The notes under the pieces: model-generated
Told to the model about the DNA's origin: nothing
The model's input: the letters and a program-made list of their open reading frames with translations, nothing else
Database searches by the model: none
NCBI GenBank assembly: GCA_027493955.1
Contig: JAOSJT010000001.1
Coordinates: forward strand, 635,131 to 699,130
Source: Bacteroidia bacterium
GTDB taxonomy: Bacteria > Bacteroidota > Ignavibacteria > SZUA-365
Length of the DNA stretch: 64,000 bases
Reading direction: 5' to 3'
Part shown: piece after piece, positions 63,110-64,000 of the stretch
Layout of the letters: every line of letters starts with the position of its first letter
How positions within the stretch are numbered: position 1 is the first letter of the stretch
Program-made: the position numbers and the translations under genes

Positions 63110-64000
63110 TCACAAGTCCGACAACATTTCCTCTACTTCTTCGATGCGCCGGGTAATACGCTCGGCGCCATCGTTTGTAAAGGGCTTGAGTGTCAGGCCT
63201 TTGCGTGCCAGCACCCATGAGGCTTCCTTTCGCGCGGTGGCCGTATCGTTAAGCTTCGCGCTCATCAACGCAATTTTGGCGCGTGCCTGAATTTCGATGT
63301 AGCGTCGCTCGCTGACCTCTCCGTCAATGGAGCGCAAGATACGCCGGTATGCTTCACGTGCGAGAGACCAGTTTTCCTTTCCTTCGGCGGCTGAAGCCAA
63401 CCCCCAGAGAAAGAGGCGGTTGTTCGGGTAGCGCTTGAGAATATTTTGGGCCGCATGAATCGCATCGTCCCAGCGCTCCTCTTCGATAAATATCCAGATG
63501 AGTGAATTGGTCGCCTGAGCGGCTGTGTACTCGGCGCGGCGCTCGGCCTGACGCAAGGCCGCTATACCCTCTGCACGTTCGTCGTCCAACAGAGGCGTCC
63601 AGGTGAGGAAGCGCATGTTCCGGCTCTTCCAGTATTTGTATGTCCCGAGACCTGTCAGCGCATCGAAGGCCTCCGGATGTTTCGCGAGACATTTTTCGAA
63701 ATACCCTGTAGCGCGCAGGCCGTGGGAGAGTCCGGCAAGCCAATTCTCGCCATCACGGAAATTGTAATAGGCGATGTAGCTGCGAGCCATGCCCAGATAG
63801 TACAGGCCCTCGGCTTCGGTGGCGGAGGCATGCGTCATGTCGTCTGCGAGTTTTTCCGTCTTTTCCAGCAGGGCGAGGTACTCCTTGCCGCGGACGGGCG
63901 TTTCGAAATCGAGCGACATCACCTGCATCAGAATGGCCTTGTTCATGACGCCGGCCGGATGCTGAGGAAACTTGCGGACCGCTTCGTCGAATTTTGCCAT
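63110..64000 (-). CDS. TPR-repeat protein, cut by window edge
   Basis: 296 residues visible; the frame is open to the window end, and the Met at 64000 may be internal. Helical pairs such as AEGLYYLGMARSYIAYYNFRDGE, GYFEKCLAKHPEAFDALTGLGTYKYW and WDDAIHAAQNILKRYPNNRLFLWGLASA are TPR-like. TPR proteins of this type in Bacteroidetes often sit in the periplasm or envelope; no signal peptide can be judged. It converges with the T9SS gene. Confidence 0.8.
   Translation of the reverse strand: MAKFDEAVRKFPQHPAGVMNKAILMQVMSLDFETPVRGKEYLALLEKTEKLADDMTHASATEAEGLYYLGMARSYIAYYNFRDGENWLAGLSHGLRATGYFEKCLAKHPEAFDALTGLGTYKYWKSRNMRFLTWTPLLDDERAEGIAALRQAERRAEYTAAQATNSLIWIFIEEERWDDAIHAAQNILKRYPNNRLFLWGLASAAEGKENWSLAREAYRRILRSIDGEVSERRYIEIQARAKIALMSAKLNDTATARKEASWVLARKGLTLKPFTNDGAERITRRIEEVEEMLSDL

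Overview
The window is 64 kb of a Gram-negative chromosome, densely coding and G+C-rich apart from one island near 60.2-61.1 kb. Several features point to the Bacteroidota/Chlorobiota (FCB) side, most likely an Ignavibacteria- or Kapabacteria-like lineage. At least five predicted secreted proteins end in type IX secretion (T9SS) sorting domains with YPNPFNP-like motifs. The ATP synthase operon stops after atpG, as in Chlorobi/Bacteroidetes. There is also a Chlorobium-type two-cluster ferredoxin, bshC (bacillithiol), lpxB (lipid A) and a TTTG-N19-TAnnTTTG-like promoter before the ATP synthase genes. The placement is inferred from gene content, not from a database search. No rRNA, tRNA, CRISPR array, prophage or intact transposase was recognised.

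Layout. 0-1.7 kb: cut polysaccharide deacetylase plus family 2 glycosyltransferase. 1.7-3.8 kb: VWA/OmpA envelope protein. 3.85-5.9 kb (minus): bshC and a small alpha/beta protein. 6.0-14.6 kb (plus): housekeeping run yggS, divIVA-like, punA, DUF2905, ileS, a DksA/TraR protein with a histone-H1-like tail, lspA and an RluD-type pseudouridine synthase. 15.1-17.5 kb: MBOAT acyltransferase with an SGNH partner. 17.7-21.1 kb (minus): methyltransferase, M6-like T9SS peptidase, agmatinase. 21.2-23.4 kb: pullulanase-type debranching enzyme. 23.6-25.3 kb (minus): isoprenylcysteine-methyltransferase-like protein and lpxB. 25.7-27.1 kb: acyl-CoA dehydrogenase and a coupled small protein. 27.2-33 kb (minus): PQQ-propeller lipoprotein, transmembrane anti-sigma, ECF sigma and a T9SS protein. 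33.3-42 kb (plus): 1259-aa IgGFc-binding/LamG T9SS protein, beta-barrel, PorE-like OmpA lipoprotein, rsmG and two lipoproteins. 42-49 kb (minus): twin-OmpA protein and a 1672-aa VWA/WD40/T9SS protein. 49-50.3 kb: non-coding, with a 370-bp element bounded by long inverted repeats and three tandem 131-bp repeats. 50.3-55.9 kb: atpZ, a membrane protein, atpB-E-F-H-A-G. 56-60 kb: DUF309, ferredoxin, metallo-beta-lactamase-fold hydrolase, Rieske protein, queG, trxB. 60.2-63 kb: a compositionally mosaic T9SS protein. 63.1-64 kb (minus): cut TPR protein.

The genes fall into a conserved core (translation, lipoprotein and lipid A maturation, ATP synthesis, redox and tRNA modification) interleaved with an elaborate cell-envelope set: T9SS cargo, OmpA-like peptidoglycan anchors, propellers and lipoproteins. 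The most unusual items are: two proteins sharing a twin-OmpA module whose first domain has lost the peptidoglycan-binding Asp in both; the DksA-type protein with a roughly 270-residue Lys/Ala/Pro tail; an IleRS with a GIHH instead of HxGH signature; the mosaic T9SS gene; and the repeat-bearing intergenic region.
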